From Acidiphilium acidophilum (lineage in GTDB: Bacteria > Pseudomonadota > Alphaproteobacteria > Acetobacterales > Acetobacteraceae), in NCBI RefSeq assembly GCF_033842475.1, contig NZ_JAWXYB010000018.1:558001-622000 (forward strand): a stretch of DNA of 64,000 nucleotides, written 5' to 3'. This document shows positions 1-8,858 of the stretch, in pieces. The notes beneath the pieces are model-generated. The model saw only the letters and a list, made by a program, of their open reading frames with translations, did no database searches and was not told where the DNA came from. Position 1 is the stretch's first letter; the number at the start of each line of letters is the position of its first letter. The position numbers and the translations under genes were made by a program.

Positions 1-1
1 G

Positions 2-2056
2 CTGAACACGCTGGTCAACATCGTGAAAAAGCCGTTTACCGCGCTGTTCTCCGAATTCGGCGGCGAGAGCTTCAAGCCCGATGCCGTCCAGGGCTCCGGC
101 GACGTCAAATACCACCTCGGCACATCGACCGATGTGATGATCGCGGGGCATCAGGTCCATCTCTCGCTGCAACCCAATCCCTCCCACCTCGAAGCGGTCG
201 ATCCGGTCGTGGCCGGCAAGGTCCGCGCCCGGCAGGACAGCGCCGGCGACACCCGGGACCGCCGCTCGGTCATGGGCATTCTGATGCACGGGGACGCTGC
301 CTTCGCCGGCCAGGGCCTCGTGTACGAAACCCTCGCGATGAGCCAACTCATCGGCTACCGCACCGGCGGGACCATTCACATCGTGGTCAACAACCAGATC
401 GGCTTCACCACGCTCCCGGCACACGCCTATTCCGGCATGTACTGCACCGATGTTGCCAAATCGGTCCAGTCGCCGATCTTCCACGTCAATGGCGACGATC
501 CCGAAGCCGTGGTGTTCGTCGCGCGTCTGGCCACCGAATTCCGCCAGAAATTCGCGGTGGACGTCGTGATCGACCTCGTCTGCTACCGCCGCCACGGCCA
601 TAACGAGACCGACGAACCCGCCTTCACCCAGCCGCTGATGTATCAGGCGATCCGGGCGCTCAAGACCACCCGCAACCTCTACGCCGACCGGCTCGCCGCC
701 GAGGGCACGCTGAGCATCGCCGAGTCCGACCGGATGCATCAGGATTTCGTCGCAACGCTCGAAGCCGCCTATCAGCAGGCCAACGGCTACAAGCCGAACA
801 AGGCGGACTGGCTCGAAGGTCATTGGGCCGGCCTCAACGCCTCCCGCGATGAAGAGGGCGAGACCGAGGAACCCACCGCGATCCCGCTCGAAACCCTGCG
901 CGAGATCGGGCGGGCGCTGTCTACCCCGCCGGAAAACTTCGATCTCAACCCCAAAATCGCCCGCCAGCTCGACACCAAGCGCGACATGATCGAGTCCGGC
1001 ACCGGGATCGACTGGGCGACCGGCGAGGCGCTCGGGTTCGGCTCGCTCCTGCTCGAAGGCCACCGGGTTCGCCTGTCCGGCGAGGATTGCCAGCGTGGTA
1101 CCTTCAGTCAGCGCCACGCCGTCCTGATCGATCAGGTCAACCAGAACGAATACGTTCCGCTCAACAACGTGCGCGACGATCAGGCCCGGATCGAGATCTT
1201 CAACTCCCTGCTGTCCGAGGCCGGCGTGCTCGGTTTCGAATACGGCTACTCGGTGGCCGACCCGCGTACCCTCGTGCTGTGGGAAGGCCAGTTCGGCGAT
1301 TTCGCCAACGGCGCGCAGGTGATCATCGACCAGTTCATCGCGGCCGGCGAAAGCAAATGGCTCCGCATGTCGGGCCTCACGCTGCTGCTGCCGCATGGTT
1401 ACGAAGGGCAGGGGCCGGAACACTCCTCGGCCCGTCCCGAGCGGTTCCTGCAACTCTGCGCCGAAAACAACATGTCGGTCTGCAACATCACGACCCCGGC
1501 GAATTATTTTCACGCCCTGCGCCGTCAGATCAAGCGCAATTTCCGCAAGCCGCTGATCATCATGACCCCGAAATCGCTGCTGCGCCACAAGCTCGCGGTC
1601 TCCACCCTCGATGAAATGAGCAACGGTTCGGCGTTCCGCACCGTCATCGCCGAAATCGACCCGATCGCGCCTGCCGAACAGATCCGGCGTGTGGTGCTGT
1701 GCGCCGGCAAGGTCTATTACGATCTGCTGGCGGAACGGCGCGACCGCGGCATGACCGATGTCGCGATCGTCCGGCTCGAACAATTTTATCCGTTCCCCAA
1801 AAAGGCCCTGAAGGCGGCGATCGAGAGCTACACCAATGCCGAAATCATCTGGTGCCAGGAGGAGCCCGAGAATATGGGGGCCTGGCATTTCCTCGACCGG
1901 CGGATCGAGCAGGTGCTCGAGTGCACGGGGGGGACGATGACGGCAAAGCGCCCGGCCTATGTCGGGCGGAAATCGGCGGCGAGCCCGGCGACCGGGTTGG
2001 CACGTACCCACGCGGCCGAACAGGCGGCGCTGGTCAAGCAGGCGCTCGGCATCTGA
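2..2056 (+). CDS. sucA: 2-oxoglutarate dehydrogenase E1 component, 5'-truncated by window edge
   Basis: Thiamine-diphosphate E1 subunit that decarboxylates 2-oxoglutarate in the TCA cycle. The reading frame is already open at base 2 ([12 protein letters not shown]), so the true start lies outside; 684 residues remain of a family usually 930-990 long. Visible motifs are GDVKYHLG, the cofactor-site stretch [10 protein letters not shown] followed by [21 protein letters not shown], and [12 protein letters not shown] in the transketolase-like half. The C-terminal part ([21 protein letters not shown]) is typical of SucA. sucB starts 40 bases downstream and lpd follows, so this is the 3' part of a sucA-sucB-lpd operon. 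The stop codon lies inside a 15-bp tandem duplication. Confidence 0.96.
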   Translation: MNTLVNIVKKPFTALFSEFGGESFKPDAVQGSGDVKYHLGTSTDVMIAGHQVHLSLQPNPSHLEAVDPVVAGKVRARQDSAGDTRDRRSVMGILMHGDAAFAGQGLVYETLAMSQLIGYRTGGTIHIVVNNQIGFTTLPAHAYSGMYCTDVAKSVQSPIFHVNGDDPEAVVFVARLATEFRQKFAVDVVIDLVCYRRHGHNETDEPAFTQPLMYQAIRALKTTRNLYADRLAAEGTLSIAESDRMHQDFVATLEAAYQQANGYKPNKADWLEGHWAGLNASRDEEGETEEPTAIPLETLREIGRALSTPPENFDLNPKIARQLDTKRDMIESGTGIDWATGEALGFGSLLLEGHRVRLSGEDCQRGTFSQRHAVLIDQVNQNEYVPLNNVRDDQARIEIFNSLLSEAGVLGFEYGYSVADPRTLVLWEGQFGDFANGAQVIIDQFIAAGESKWLRMSGLTLLLPHGYEGQGPEHSSARPERFLQLCAENNMSVCNITTPANYFHALRRQIKRNFRKPLIIMTPKSLLRHKLAVSTLDEMSNGSAFRTVIAEIDPIAPAEQIRRVVLCAGKVYYDLLAERRDRGMTDVAIVRLEQFYPFPKKALKAAIESYTNAEIIWCQEEPENMGAWHFLDRRIEQVLECTGGTMTAKRPAYVGRKSAASPATGLARTHAAEQAALVKQALGI

Positions 2057-2083
2057 AACTGAGACAGTTGAAACTGAGACAGT
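2054..2083 (+). repeat. 15-bp perfect tandem duplication spanning the sucA stop
   Basis: The unit TGAAACTGAGACAGT occurs twice back to back at 2054-2068 and 2069-2083. The first copy contains the sucA TGA stop. The duplication fills most of the sucA-sucB spacer and places the likely Shine-Dalgarno (AAAAAGG, 2084-2090) 6 bases before the sucB ATG. It looks like a recent slippage duplication; no function is evident. Confidence 0.85.
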
Positions 2084-2096
2084 AAAAAGGTCATAC

Positions 2097-3314
2097 ATGT
2101 CCACCGAAATCAAGGTTCCCACTCTGGGCGAAAGCGTGACCACGGCAACCGTCGCGCGCTGGATCAGGAAGGTCGGCGAACGGGTCGAGCGCGACGAAGC
2201 GCTCGTGGAACTGGAAACCGACAAGGTGACGGTGGAAGTCAACGCGCCCGAAGCCGGGACGATTGAGGCGATCGCGGCTGATGAGGGGGCCGAGGTCGAG
2301 GTCGGTGCCCTGCTCGGCACCATCGTCGCCGGTGGAACCGCGAGCGCCGCGCCGCCGGAGGCCAAGCCTGCAGCCATTCCCACAGCGGGCGTCAACCCAC
2401 CACCTTCGCCATCCGGCCCGGTCGCCCGCAGCGGCCACGCGCCGCTTCCCGCCGCGCAGAAGCTGATGACCGAGCAACAGCTCGAACCCGCCCAGATCGG
2501 CACCGGCTCGGGCAAGGATGGCAGGATCACCAAGGGCGACGTGCTCAGCGTCCTCGAAAAGCCGAAACCCGCAGCCGCCCCTGCGACCCCCAAGCCGCCC
2601 CGTACCGATGATGTCCGCGAGGAACGGGTGAAAATGACCCGGCTGCGCCGCACCATCGCCGCCCGGCTCAAGGAAGCCCAGAACAACGCGGCCATGCTGA
2701 CGACCTTCAACGAGGTCGACATGAGCGCCGTCATGGCGTTGCGCGCCGAGTACAAGGACGCGTTCGAAAAGAAGCACAAGGGTGTCCGCCTCGGCTTCAT
2801 GAGCTTTTTCGTCAAGGCTTGCGTCGCGGCCCTGCGCGAGTTTCCGGCGGTCAATGCCGAAATCGACGGCGATGACATCGTCTATAAAAATTTCGTCAAC
2901 ATGGGCATCGCGGTATCGAGCCCCAACGGCCTCGTCGTCCCGGTGCTGCGCGATGCCGACCAGATGAGCTTTCCTCAAATCGAAGCCGCCATCAGCGATT
3001 TCGGCAAGCGCGCCCGGGACGGCGCCTTGAAGCTCGACGAGTTGTCCGGCGGAACCTTCTCGATCACCAATGGCGGCGTATTCGGTTCGCTGATGTCGAC
3101 CCCGATCCTCAACCCGCCCCAGTCGGCCATCATGGGCATGCACAAAATCCAGGACCGCCCGATGGCGATCGGCGGCAAGGTCGAAATCCGTCCGATGATG
3201 TATCTCGCGGTCTCCTACGATCACCGGATCATCGACGGGCGCGAAGCCGTGTCGTTCCTCGTGCGGGTGAAGGAAAGTATCGAGGATCCGCGCCGGTTGA
3301 TGCTGGAAATCTAG
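2097..3314 (+). CDS. sucB: Dihydrolipoyllysine succinyltransferase, E2 of 2-oxoglutarate dehydrogenase
   Basis: Transfers the succinyl group from E1 to CoA and forms the core of the complex. The start is taken at ATG 2097 ([13 protein letters not shown]), preceded by AAAAAGG; the frame is open further upstream into sucA but that part is not homologous. The 405 residues show one lipoyl domain (about 1-75, ETDKVTVEV with the lipoylated Lys), a Pro/Ala linker, a peripheral subunit-binding domain (about 115-150, [12 protein letters not shown]), a second linker and the catalytic domain ending [16 protein letters not shown] with the HxxxDG active-site pattern. Length is normal for SucB. It is transcribed with sucA. 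Confidence 0.97.
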   Translation: MSTEIKVPTLGESVTTATVARWIRKVGERVERDEALVELETDKVTVEVNAPEAGTIEAIAADEGAEVEVGALLGTIVAGGTASAAPPEAKPAAIPTAGVNPPPSPSGPVARSGHAPLPAAQKLMTEQQLEPAQIGTGSGKDGRITKGDVLSVLEKPKPAAAPATPKPPRTDDVREERVKMTRLRRTIAARLKEAQNNAAMLTTFNEVDMSAVMALRAEYKDAFEKKHKGVRLGFMSFFVKACVAALREFPAVNAEIDGDDIVYKNFVNMGIAVSSPNGLVVPVLRDADQMSFPQIEAAISDFGKRARDGALKLDELSGGTFSITNGGVFGSLMSTPILNPPQSAIMGMHKIQDRPMAIGGKVEIRPMMYLAVSYDHRIIDGREAVSFLVRVKESIEDPRRLMLEI

Positions 3315-3376
3315 AAGGCAAGCTCCCGGCCGGTCGCGGTTGGATCAGGCGATGCCGGGGCGCGAATAGATAACAT

Positions 3377-3410
3377 GAAAGTTTTTTGGTTCTTTTTTAC
3401 AAAAAAGAAC
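3377..3410 (-). repeat. Dispersed A/T-stem hairpin element, copy A
   Basis: The perfect inverted repeat GTTCTTTTTT / AAAAAAGAAC (3389-3398 and 3401-3410) is preceded by AAAGTTTTTTG. Read on the minus strand it matches copies at 19783, 46606 and 53925: hairpin followed by CAAAAAACTTT. It sits between sucB and lpd, about 10 bases before the lpd ribosome-binding site, and could act as a terminator-like or processing hairpin there. Confidence 0.75.
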
Positions 3411-3432
3411 ATCTTCCTTGAAGGACCGCCCC

Positions 3433-4824
3433 ATGTCTGACCAGTTCGACCTCATCGTCATCGGCGCCGGCCCCGGCGGCTATGTCTGTGCCATCCGTGC
3501 CGCGCAACTCGGCATGAAGGTCGCCTGCGTCGAAAAACGCGCGACCCTCGGCGGCACCTGCCTCAATGTCGGGTGCATCCCGTCCAAGGCGTTGCTGCAA
3601 TCATCCGAGAATTATCACGCCGTCCGGCACGATTTCGCCGCACATGGCGTGATCGCCGGGGATGTCCGTTTCGACCTGCCCAAAATGATGGGCCACAAGG
3701 ACGAAGTCGTCACCGCGAACACCAGGGGCGTCGAATTCCTTTTCAAAAAAAACAAAGTCACCTGGCTCAAGGGCGAAGCCCGCTTCAAGACGGCGGATAC
3801 CATCACGGTCGGCACCGAAAGCTACACCGCGAGGTCCATCGTCATCGCCACCGGCAGCGAGAGCGTGCCGCTGCCCGGCGTCGCGATCGATGAAACCCGC
3901 ATCGTCACCTCAACCGGCGCCATCGCGCTCGCGCAGGTGCCGCAGCACCTCGTCGTCATCGGTGGCGGCTATATCGGGCTCGAACTCGGCAGCGTCTGGC
4001 GCCGTCTTGGAGCCGAAGTAACGGTCGTGGAGTTCCTCGACCGGCTCGTCCCGACGATGGATGGCGAAATCGCGGCCGCCTTCCAGAAAATCCTGACCAA
4101 ATCCGGCATGAAATTCCGCCTCGGCACCAAGGTAACCAAGGCGGACACCGCCGGTGAACGCGTCGCCCTCACTCTCGAACCCGCAGCAGGCGGCACGGCC
4201 GAGACCCTCACTGCGGACGTCGTGCTGGTGGCGATCGGTCGGCGCGCCCATACCGAAAATCTCGGACTCGACGCGATCGGGGTGAGCACGGACGCGCGCG
4301 GACGGGTCGTGACCGACGCGCATTTCGCGACCAACGTGAAGGGCATCTACGCCATCGGCGATGTGATCGCAGGCCCCATGCTCGCCCACAAGGCCGAGGA
4401 GGAAGGCGTCGCCCTCGCTGAAATTCTCGCCGGGCAGGCGGGTCACGTCAATTACGGCGCCATCCCGGGCGTGGTCTACACATGGCCGGAAATCGCCTCG
4501 GTTGGCCAGACCGAGGAGGAACTGAAAGCCGCCGGAATTGCTTATAAAGTGGGCAAATTCCCATTCATGGCCAATGGCCGCGCGCGGGCCATGGGCGATA
4601 CCGACGGTTTCGTGAAACTCCTGTCCGACAAGGCGACCGACCGTTTGCTCGGCGCCCACATCATCGGGCCGGACGCCGGCACGATCATCGCCGAACTGGT
4701 GATGGCCATCGAATTCGGTGCCTCCGCCGAAGATGTCGCCCGCACCAGCCACGCTCATCCCACCCTGAACGAAGCAGTCAAGGAGGCGGCGCTGGCCGTG
4801 GACGGGCGCGCTCTTCACATTTGA
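3433..4824 (+). CDS. lpd: Dihydrolipoyl dehydrogenase (E3)
   Basis: FAD flavoenzyme that reoxidises the dihydrolipoyl arm of 2-oxoacid dehydrogenase complexes with NAD+. ATG 3433 is chosen because GAAGGA (3420-3425) sits 7 bases before it and the protein begins directly with the FAD fold (MSDQFDLIVIGAGPGG); an in-frame TTG at 3418 is less likely. The 463 residues contain the redox disulfide motif GGTCLNVGCIPSK, the NAD-binding GGGYIGLELG, GIYAIGDV for FAD, and the C-terminal His-Glu pair in SHAHPTLNEAVKEAAL. It closes the sucAB-lpd cluster; a hairpin repeat lies in the 118-bp gap after sucB. Confidence 0.97.
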   Translation: MSDQFDLIVIGAGPGGYVCAIRAAQLGMKVACVEKRATLGGTCLNVGCIPSKALLQSSENYHAVRHDFAAHGVIAGDVRFDLPKMMGHKDEVVTANTRGVEFLFKKNKVTWLKGEARFKTADTITVGTESYTARSIVIATGSESVPLPGVAIDETRIVTSTGAIALAQVPQHLVVIGGGYIGLELGSVWRRLGAEVTVVEFLDRLVPTMDGEIAAAFQKILTKSGMKFRLGTKVTKADTAGERVALTLEPAAGGTAETLTADVVLVAIGRRAHTENLGLDAIGVSTDARGRVVTDAHFATNVKGIYAIGDVIAGPMLAHKAEEEGVALAEILAGQAGHVNYGAIPGVVYTWPEIASVGQTEEELKAAGIAYKVGKFPFMANGRARAMGDTDGFVKLLSDKATDRLLGAHIIGPDAGTIIAELVMAIEFGASAEDVARTSHAHPTLNEAVKEAALAVDGRALHI

Positions 4825-5039
4825 AGGGTCGCGCCTCATCCGGGGATCAAGACCCCCTTGTAGTTACGTTTGCGGATCACCAAAATTTAATTCGAGAACA
4901 ACATTTCAGTTTCGTCCTCGTTACGGAATACTGTGATCTTGTTCCATTCATCTGCGGAGACCGCCTGACGTGATTTTCAAACCACCCGTCAACCAGGGAT
5001 GCGCTCGCCCCGTCGCCTCGAAGTCCGGCTCGGCGCCCC

Positions 5040-5807
5040 ATGGATTCTGATGTCGCCCGCCACAGCGATCTGCCCGGGGGCGTGGCGTTGGGCCAGTTCG
5101 AAAAGATGCTCGCCCTGAGCGAATTTGCCGGTGGCCTTGCGCATGACTTCAACAATCTGCTCGCCGGCATCATCGGCAACCTCGACATGGTCGCGGTTCG
5201 CCTCGCGCAGAACGACCATGCATCCGCGGCGTCCTACCTCGAAGGTGCGCGCAGCGCCTCCCGCCGGGCGGCGGGGTTGACCCAGCGCCTGCTCGGCTTT
5301 TCCGGCCGCCAGCAGGTCATGCCGGTGGCGATCGAACCGGCCCCGTTCCTCGCCGATGCCGCCGAACTGATCCGCCATGCAATCGGCCCGCATATCCTCG
5401 TCGCCACCGAGTGCCCCGAGGATATCTGGCAGATCCATTGCGATCAGGATCAGCTCGAAATCGCGCTGCTCAACCTCGCCTTCAACGCGCGTGACGCGAT
5501 GGACAATCAGGGCCGCATCCAGCTGCACGCCGCGAATGTCCGCCACGAACGCCCGACCCACAACAAAGTGGCGATCCCCGGTGATTACGTCGCGATCAGC
5601 GTGATCGATCACGGCACCGGCATGACCACGCATGTAGCTTCCCGCGCCTGCGAGCCGTTTTTTTCCACCAAGGTTAACGTCAAATCCAGCGGCCTCGGCC
5701 TCGCCACCGTGTTCGGATTCGCCATGCAATCGGGCGGCGACCTCGTGTTCGAAACCCGTGAAGGCCAGGGCACCACCGCAACCCTGCTCATCCCGCGCGC
5801 GGAATGA
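5040..5807 (+). CDS. Short histidine kinase lacking a sensor domain
   Basis: 255 residues that contain only the kinase core. The H-box GGLAHDFNNLL carries the candidate phospho-acceptor His35. The ATP-binding part has an N-box (NLAFNARDAM, Asn149), G1 (VIDHGTGM), F-box (EPFFSTK) and G2 (SGLGLATVFGF). There is no signal peptide, membrane segment, PAS/GAF or receiver domain, so input must come from a partner or the protein is soluble. No response regulator lies beside it. The ATG has no clear Shine-Dalgarno sequence. The 215 bases before it hold no gene I can support. The H-box type is the HisKA form common in alphaproteobacterial hybrid kinases; the signal is unknown. Confidence 0.85.
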   Translation: MDSDVARHSDLPGGVALGQFEKMLALSEFAGGLAHDFNNLLAGIIGNLDMVAVRLAQNDHASAASYLEGARSASRRAAGLTQRLLGFSGRQQVMPVAIEPAPFLADAAELIRHAIGPHILVATECPEDIWQIHCDQDQLEIALLNLAFNARDAMDNQGRIQLHAANVRHERPTHNKVAIPGDYVAISVIDHGTGMTTHVASRACEPFFSTKVNVKSSGLGLATVFGFAMQSGGDLVFETREGQGTTATLLIPRAE

Positions 5808-5817
5808 GCGGGCCGGT

Positions 5818-6234
5818 TCAGTCGTCGCGCTGAACCCGCTCCTGGCGTTCGTGGCGTTCCTGCGCTTCGATCGACAACGTGGCGATCGGTCGCGCCATCA
5901 GGCGTTTGAGCCCGATCGGCTCGCCGGTTTCCTCGCAATACCCGTAAGTGCCGTTCTCGATTCGCGCTGTCGCCTGATCGATTTTGCCGATCAGCTTGCG
6001 GGCACGGTCGCGCGTCCTCAATTCCAGCGCCCGGTCGGTCTCGACACTCGCGCGGTCGGTAATATCCGGCTCAAGTATTCCGCCTTCCGAAAGACTCGCC
6101 AAAGTCCCGTTGGCTTCCATCAGCAGATCATGCCGCCACCGTAACAGTCTCTGGCGGAAGTATTCGATCTGCATCGGGTTCATGAACTCTTCGTCTTCGC
6201 TCGGAACGTAATCCGGGGCGAGCGTAATCAACAT
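5818..6234 (-). CDS. dksA: DksA/TraR family transcription regulator, zinc-finger-degenerate form
   Basis: RNA-polymerase secondary-channel regulator related to stringent control. The start MLITLAPDYVPSEDEEFM at 6234 is preferred over an upstream ATG at 6264 because AGAGGAG lies 9 bases before it and alphaproteobacterial DksA proteins begin this way. The 138 residues have the N-terminal coiled-coil (RQRLLRWRHDLLMEAN) and the C-terminal globular part GTYGYCEETGEPIGLKRL. Only one cysteine of the classical four is present, as in other alphaproteobacterial homologues, so zinc is probably not bound. It lies downstream of fliX on the same strand. Confidence 0.93.
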   Translation of the reverse strand: MLITLAPDYVPSEDEEFMNPMQIEYFRQRLLRWRHDLLMEANGTLASLSEGGILEPDITDRASVETDRALELRTRDRARKLIGKIDQATARIENGTYGYCEETGEPIGLKRLMARPIATLSIEAQERHERQERVQRDD

Positions 6235-6355
6235 GAGAATGAGCTCCTCTTGCGAGCCGGCCATCAGGAGATCGCCTTGGGCCGCACGCTGGGCCGGCTT
6301 ATAGCTTCACCCAAAGCCCTCGCCAAGGCCCGGTGACGCTCAATTCACCGAGCCG

Positions 6356-6757
6356 TCACACCGGAGCGCCGATCGCCCGATACCGTGCCAGTTCCACCCG
6401 CGCGCGCAGCCGGATCGCGCCGATGATCCGGCGCAACGCGGGATCGTCCGGCTCGATCATCGCCCCCACCGCGTCGTGCAGGTGCGCCAGCGCCTGCCCA
6501 TCATTCCCGGCCATCGATGCGGCCTGCAACCCGCCGAGGGCGCCGAGCACCGTTTCGCCCGAGAGTTGCGCCGCCCGATCGCGTGTCTGGCTGCCGAAGA
6601 CTTCCTGCACCGCCAGCAGCCCGCCGAGCGGGCTGGTCGCGGCCAGCGGCAGGGCCGACCCCCCTTCAGCCACCCGAAATCCGCCCGCGACCGCCTGTGC
6701 AGTCCCCTTGGCGTTGCGGATCGCCGATATGCGGCCAAGGCCGGTGATGCGGGTCAT
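6356..6757 (-). CDS. fliX: Flagellar assembly regulator FliX
   Basis: 133-residue protein beginning MTRITGLGRISAIRNAKGTA and carrying the FliX-type middle (QEVFGSQTRDRA) and the C-terminal segment LRRIIGAIRLRARVELARYR. In alphaproteobacteria FliX links flagellar basal-body assembly to sigma54/FlbD-dependent gene expression. The assignment rests mostly on its position, divergent from flgI and upstream of dksA, which is the conserved order, together with size and sequence character. The 97-bp divergent spacer with flgI must hold both promoters; I could not place a convincing sigma54 or sigma28 motif in it. Confidence 0.8.
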   Translation of the reverse strand: MTRITGLGRISAIRNAKGTAQAVAGGFRVAEGGSALPLAATSPLGGLLAVQEVFGSQTRDRAAQLSGETVLGALGGLQAASMAGNDGQALAHLHDAVGAMIEPDDPALRRIIGAIRLRARVELARYRAIGAPV

Positions 6758-6884
6758 GCTGTTCTACCTTTCCTTCGACTAGCCGGAACGACGATCAGAT
6801 CCGAGACAGAATTTTCCCGACCGCAATCGACGATTTCCGAGCTTTAGCTGCAAAGTGTTAACTTTTGCCTGCGATACTTCGCCC

Positions 6885-8036
6885 GTGAGCAAAAAAATCT
6901 CTCCCTCATCGCCCCAAAACGGGTCGTTCAGCCGGATCATCCTGATCATGGCCCTGCTGTGCGGCAGCATCCTCGCCGCCTGCGCCCCTGCCAGCGCGCA
7001 GGTGCGCATCAAGGATATCACGGATATCCAGGGCATCCGGGATAACCAGTTGATCGGCTACGGGCTCGTGGTCGGGCTCAACGGCACCGGCGATTCGCTG
7101 AACAACGCGATCTTCACGCGCCAATCCCTGATCGGCATGCTCGAACGGCTCGGCGTCAACACCGAGGATCAAGCCGCGAGCCTGCAGACCAAGGATGTCG
7201 CCGCCGTGATGGTCACGGCCAACCTTCCCGCCTTCTCGCACAGCGGCGAACAGATCGATGTCACGGTCTCGGCCCTCGGAGACGCCAAGGACCTGACCGG
7301 CGGCACCCTCCTGGTCACGCCTCTGCTGGGTGCGGATGGTCAGGTCTACGCCGTCGCGCAGGGGTCGCTCGTCACCGGCGCGATCAAGGCGAGCGGTGCG
7401 AATTCGACCTTCACCCAAGGCGTGCCCACGGTCGGGCGCATCACCAACGGCGCCATCGTCGAACGATCGGTGAATTTCAACCTCGCTTCCGAAACCACGC
7501 CGAAGCTCGAATTGCGCAACCCGGATTTCACCACCGCCGAGCGAATCGCCGAGGCGATCAATGCCGATCTCGGTCCCGGTATCGCAACGATGGACGATCC
7601 CCGCACCATCACCCTCGATCTCAAAGGCCGCAACGTGGTGCAGGATCTCGCCGATATCGAGGATCTCCGGGTACAACCCTCGTCCCCGGCAACCGTCGTG
7701 GTCGATGAAGCGACAGGTACCATCGTCATGGGAGCGGATGTCCGGATCAGCACGGTCGCGATCGCTCAGGGCAATCTGACGGTGCAGGTCACCAATACGC
7801 CGGTGGTCAGCCAGCCTGCCCCGTTCTCGAACGGGCGAACCGTCTCGACCGCGCAGACAACGATTTCGGTCAACAAGGGCAAAGGCAAGAAAATGGACAT
7901 TCTTCACGGCAGCGTCAGCCTCAGGCAGTTGGTCTCCGGCCTGAATGCCCTCGGCGTCGCCCCGCACGACATGATCAGCATCCTCCAGGCGATCAAGGCG
8001 GCCGGCGCGCTGCAGGCCCAGTTGATCGTCCAATGA
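6885..8036 (+). CDS. flgI: Flagellar P-ring protein FlgI
   Basis: Periplasmic P-ring subunit of the flagellar bushing. The mature part starts QVRIKDITDIQGIRDNQLIG, the strongly conserved FlgI beginning, with GYGLVVGLNGTGDS following. A signal peptide with Lys/Arg n-region, hydrophobic core and ASA-Q cleavage site precedes it. The start is uncertain: GTG 6885 gives a normal signal peptide; GTG 6855 and ATG 6948 are in frame, and none has a good Shine-Dalgarno sequence. The C-terminus (HGSVSLRQLVSGLNALGVAP) is typical. About 383 residues, normal length. It overlaps the next gene by ATGA, so translation is coupled. Confidence 0.95.
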   Translation: MSKKISPSSPQNGSFSRIILIMALLCGSILAACAPASAQVRIKDITDIQGIRDNQLIGYGLVVGLNGTGDSLNNAIFTRQSLIGMLERLGVNTEDQAASLQTKDVAAVMVTANLPAFSHSGEQIDVTVSALGDAKDLTGGTLLVTPLLGADGQVYAVAQGSLVTGAIKASGANSTFTQGVPTVGRITNGAIVERSVNFNLASETTPKLELRNPDFTTAERIAEAINADLGPGIATMDDPRTITLDLKGRNVVQDLADIEDLRVQPSSPATVVVDEATGTIVMGADVRISTVAIAQGNLTVQVTNTPVVSQPAPFSNGRTVSTAQTTISVNKGKGKKMDILHGSVSLRQLVSGLNALGVAPHDMISILQAIKAAGALQAQLIVQ

Positions 8037-8395
8037 GCGGCACGATCCTGCCAGTCCCGATAGTGCCAACGGCGCAGGCCCCCAAGTTGATGCCGACAAC
8101 AGCGGGATCTGCCGCAGCGACCGCCGACAAATTCGAATCGATGGCGATCGCGGCCTTCCTCAAACCGATCTTCGCCACCATGGGCAAGGCAGATGCCCCC
8201 TTCGGCGGCGGGTCGGTCGAAAAGCATTTCCAGCCCTTCCTGATCGATGCGATCGCGAAATCGATGGAAGCGCGCGGTGGTCTCGGCCTCAAACCGATGA
8301 TCGAATCAGCGCTCGCCGCACCGAAGGCCGCTTCGTCCGCCGCGACGCCCAAACTGACCATGCACGCAACGACACCGACAGGAACCACGCGATGA
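8033..8395 (+). CDS. flgJ: FlgJ-type rod-binding protein, N-terminal domain only
   Basis: 120 residues. The core KFESMAIAAFLKPIFATMG ... FGGGSVEKHFQPFLIDAIAKSM is the rod-binding domain found at the N-terminus of enterobacterial FlgJ. The muramidase domain is absent, as is usual in alphaproteobacteria where a separate transglycosylase clears the wall. It overlaps flgI by ATGA upstream and the flgN-like gene by ATGA downstream, which places all three in one operon. The tail is rich in Ala/Thr/Pro and probably flexible. Confidence 0.82.
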   Translation: MSGTILPVPIVPTAQAPKLMPTTAGSAAATADKFESMAIAAFLKPIFATMGKADAPFGGGSVEKHFQPFLIDAIAKSMEARGGLGLKPMIESALAAPKAASSAATPKLTMHATTPTGTTR

Positions 8396-8802
8396 CTCCC
8401 GCCCCGAAACCCGACCCTGCCATCCTCACCGCTCTGGCCGCGCTGGCTGAAATCCTCGAAGAGGAAAATCTGGCCCTGTCGCGCTCCGATTTCCGGGCCA
8501 GCGGCGACCTCGCCGCCCGCAAGCGCGCGGCCATCGGGACGGTCGAAGTCTGCGCCAGTGAGGTCTCTGCGAAAGCCGGTCGCGACCATGCCCGATTTGC
8601 CGGCGTCCGACGGCGGCTCGACCGCGCGATCGACCAAAACCGGATGTTGCTCCAGCAGGCGATCGGCACCCAGCAACGCGTCATCTCCACCATCGTCCAG
8701 GCGCTCGAACCGTGCCCCGACGGCACTCCTTATCGCGGGCGGAGCGGCAGCACCGGCTATGGCCGAGCCACGACTCCAATGGCGCTTGCCGTCCGTGCAT
8801 GA
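8392..8802 (+). CDS. FlgN-like flagellar export chaperone (probable)
   Basis: 136-residue, largely helical protein beginning ILTALAALAEILEEENLALSR, which resembles the N-terminal helix of FlgN-type chaperones for hook-filament junction proteins. Arg/Gln-rich helices (GVRRRLDRAIDQNRMLLQQ) follow and the C-terminus is unstructured. The call depends on operon position after flgI and the flgJ-type gene and on helix pattern; sequence identity to FlgN is not strong enough to be sure. Its ATG overlaps the upstream stop (ATGA). Confidence 0.6.
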   Translation: MTPAPKPDPAILTALAALAEILEEENLALSRSDFRASGDLAARKRAAIGTVEVCASEVSAKAGRDHARFAGVRRRLDRAIDQNRMLLQQAIGTQQRVISTIVQALEPCPDGTPYRGRSGSTGYGRATTPMALAVRA

Positions 8803-8858
8803 CCCGGCCACGCCGGCCGCGCTGGTCACCGGCGGCAGGCTATGGCATTCCCGACACC

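Noticed and set aside
1959-2096. Longer sucB start at 1959
   Set aside because: The added residues are sucA sequence in another frame; MSTEIKV at 2097 is the family start.
6758-6854. Sigma54 or sigma28 promoter between fliX and flgI
   Set aside because: No convincing GG-N10-GC or sigma28 motif was found on either strand.
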